Shown here: piece after piece, positions 63,121 through 64,000 of the stretch
Layout of the letters: each line of letters opens with the position of its first letter
Numbering within the stretch: position 1 is the first letter of the stretch
Source of the DNA: Fischerella sp. CENA71
GTDB taxonomy: Bacteria > Cyanobacteriota > Cyanobacteriia > Cyanobacteriales > Nostocaceae
Direction: 5' to 3'
Assembly: GCA_024239075.1 (NCBI GenBank)
Contig: JANBVI010000064.1
Coordinates: forward strand, 434,001 to 498,000
Length of the DNA: 64,000 nucleotides
Notes under the pieces: model-generated
The model's input: the letters and a program-made list of their open reading frames with translations, nothing else
Told to the model about the DNA's origin: nothing
Databases searched by the model: none
Made by a program: the position numbers and the translations under genes

Positions 63121-64000
63121 CTAACTCGCATTCGTTCCCAAAAGTTCTGCGATCGCTTGATGCTCAACAGGAGTGTGAGATGGTGGTAGTTGACGGGCGT
63201 CGGTAATCAGCCAGTCCAAAGAGGCTGCTTGGACGTCAATTGTTGCGCCCGTCTTATCCACACAATAGCGTCCAAATACCAGCTTATCGACGAGTCGCAC
63301 TCCTGCCCCCAGGCGCGACCATTCAAAAATGACGCTGTTTTCTACCGTCGCGCCACTACATATCCAGCAATTGGGGCCGATCATAGTCGGGCCTACGATT
63401 TTCGCCCCATCTTCGATTTTGGTCATGCCACCGATGTACACTGGACCTGTGATATCAACTTTGTCCCAATTCACAGCTACATTTAAGCCAGTGTAAATGC
63501 CAGGGGCAACTTGATGACCAGGAATTTGGACGTTTTTAATTTCGCCCAATAGCACACCACGAATGGCTCGCCAATAATCTGGGACTTTACCAATATCTAC
63601 CCATTCAAAATCCATGGGAATAGCGTAGAAAGGCGCACCCGTTTCTACTAGTTTGGGGAATAATTGGCTCCCGATGTCAAACTCTACACCAGAGGGTATG
63701 TAATTTAATACCTCTGGTTCAAAAATATAGATACCTGTGTTGATATTGGTACTGAGGGCTTCTTCTACCTTAGGTTTTTCTTGGAAAGCTTTAACGCGAT
63801 TCTCTTCATCGGTAACAACCACACCGTAGCTGGGAACTTCTTCCTGTGGTACGGATTTCATAATAATGGTAGCGATTGACCCTTTTGCTCTGTGCCACTT
63901 GACTGCTTCTGTCAAATCCAGGTCAATCAAGGCATCTCCGCACAATACTACAAAAGTATCATCGAAAAATGGGTAGAAATCCTGGATTTTTTTCATTCCG
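63121..64000 (-). CDS. mannose-1-phosphate guanylyltransferase-like protein (partial)
   Basis: This is the 3' part of a sugar-1-phosphate nucleotidyltransferase gene; the frame is open past position 64000. The first 160 visible residues are the end of the nucleotidyltransferase domain: FVVLCGDALIDLDLTEA, VPSYGVVVTDEENRVKAFQEKP, NINTGIYIFEPEVL, FEWVDIGKVPDYWRA. A left-handed beta-helix follows (GPVYIGGMTKIEDGAKIVGPTMIGPNCWICSGATVENSVIFEW). The 292 visible residues fit the end of a protein of about 390 residues. It is likely a GDP-mannose or related sugar nucleotide enzyme for exopolysaccharide. The N-terminal nucleotide-binding motif lies outside the window. Confidence 0.9.
   Translation of the reverse strand, partial: GMKKIQDFYPFFDDTFVVLCGDALIDLDLTEAVKWHRAKGSIATIIMKSVPQEEVPSYGVVVTDEENRVKAFQEKPKVEEALSTNINTGIYIFEPEVLNYIPSGVEFDIGSQLFPKLVETGAPFYAIPMDFEWVDIGKVPDYWRAIRGVLLGEIKNVQIPGHQVAPGIYTGLNVAVNWDKVDITGPVYIGGMTKIEDGAKIVGPTMIGPNCWICSGATVENSVIFEWSRLGAGVRLVDKLVFGRYCVDKTGATIDVQAASLDWLITDARQLPPSHTPVEHQAIAELLGTNAS

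Overview
The window reads as chromosomal DNA of a filamentous, probably heterocyst-forming cyanobacterium (Nostocales; Nostoc, Anabaena, Tolypothrix or a relative). The evidence is the frequent HIP1 octamer GCGATCGC, plant- and cyanobacterium-specific families (Ycf23/DUF561, DUF3153, a PEP-CTERM protein), serine/threonine kinases with membrane tails, and the many short repeats typical of these genomes (GATCCCC, TTGACCA, GGGGACAAGG and 'GCAGAGGCGCAGAGAACGCA' families). No transposase, prophage, CRISPR array or rRNA is visible. One tRNA is present, tRNA-Leu(UAG).

Region by region. Positions 1-9.1 kb look like a type I secretion neighbourhood. It has a partial ABC exporter with cNMP-binding and C39-like domains, and a parvulin-type prolyl isomerase upstream of it. 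Three divergently transcribed genes follow for proteins without signal peptides: a beta-helix protein, a glycosidase-like protein with an RTX-like tail, and a CAP protein with a related tail. Positions 9-20.5 kb hold housekeeping and metabolic genes (trpC, lpdA, a GH13 amylase, gyrA, lnt) plus a broken methyltransferase-HIT fusion. Positions 20.4-30.2 kb form a nine-gene minus-strand block. By order, membrane layout and motifs it looks like a chromosomal type IV secretion/conjugation-type apparatus (VirB2, B3, B4, B5, B6, two B8-like, B10, B9-like), but with no relaxase, coupling protein or VirB11 ATPase in the window.

Positions 30.7-40.3 kb carry a Tat-exported PhoX-type phosphatase and a set of envelope-lipid genes: a UPF0104 flippase-like protein, three alpha/beta hydrolases and an MprF-type aminoacyl-phosphatidylglycerol synthase domain. 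Half of a sugar ABC importer follows (permease and ATPase). Positions 40.4-50.7 kb hold a patatin phospholipase with an odd insertion, a DUF952/AtzG/AtzE amidase cluster, a PEP-CTERM protein, tRNA-Leu, Ycf23, a DegT-type aminotransferase, a FetB-type permease and a large membrane protein. Positions 51.6-64 kb hold a SucC/SucD-like pair that has lost the usual catalytic residues, two tandem kinases, argB, small secreted or TPR proteins, a DUF3153 lipoprotein, ndk, speA and the 3' part of a sugar-1-phosphate nucleotidyltransferase gene.

The strongest candidates for undescribed biology are the mobility-free T4SS-like operon, the catalytically altered SucCD pair, the locus where a promoter, leader and 62-codon N-terminus were duplicated onto an unrelated protein, and the patatin insertion. 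All family assignments come from reading the translations by eye; no database search was run.
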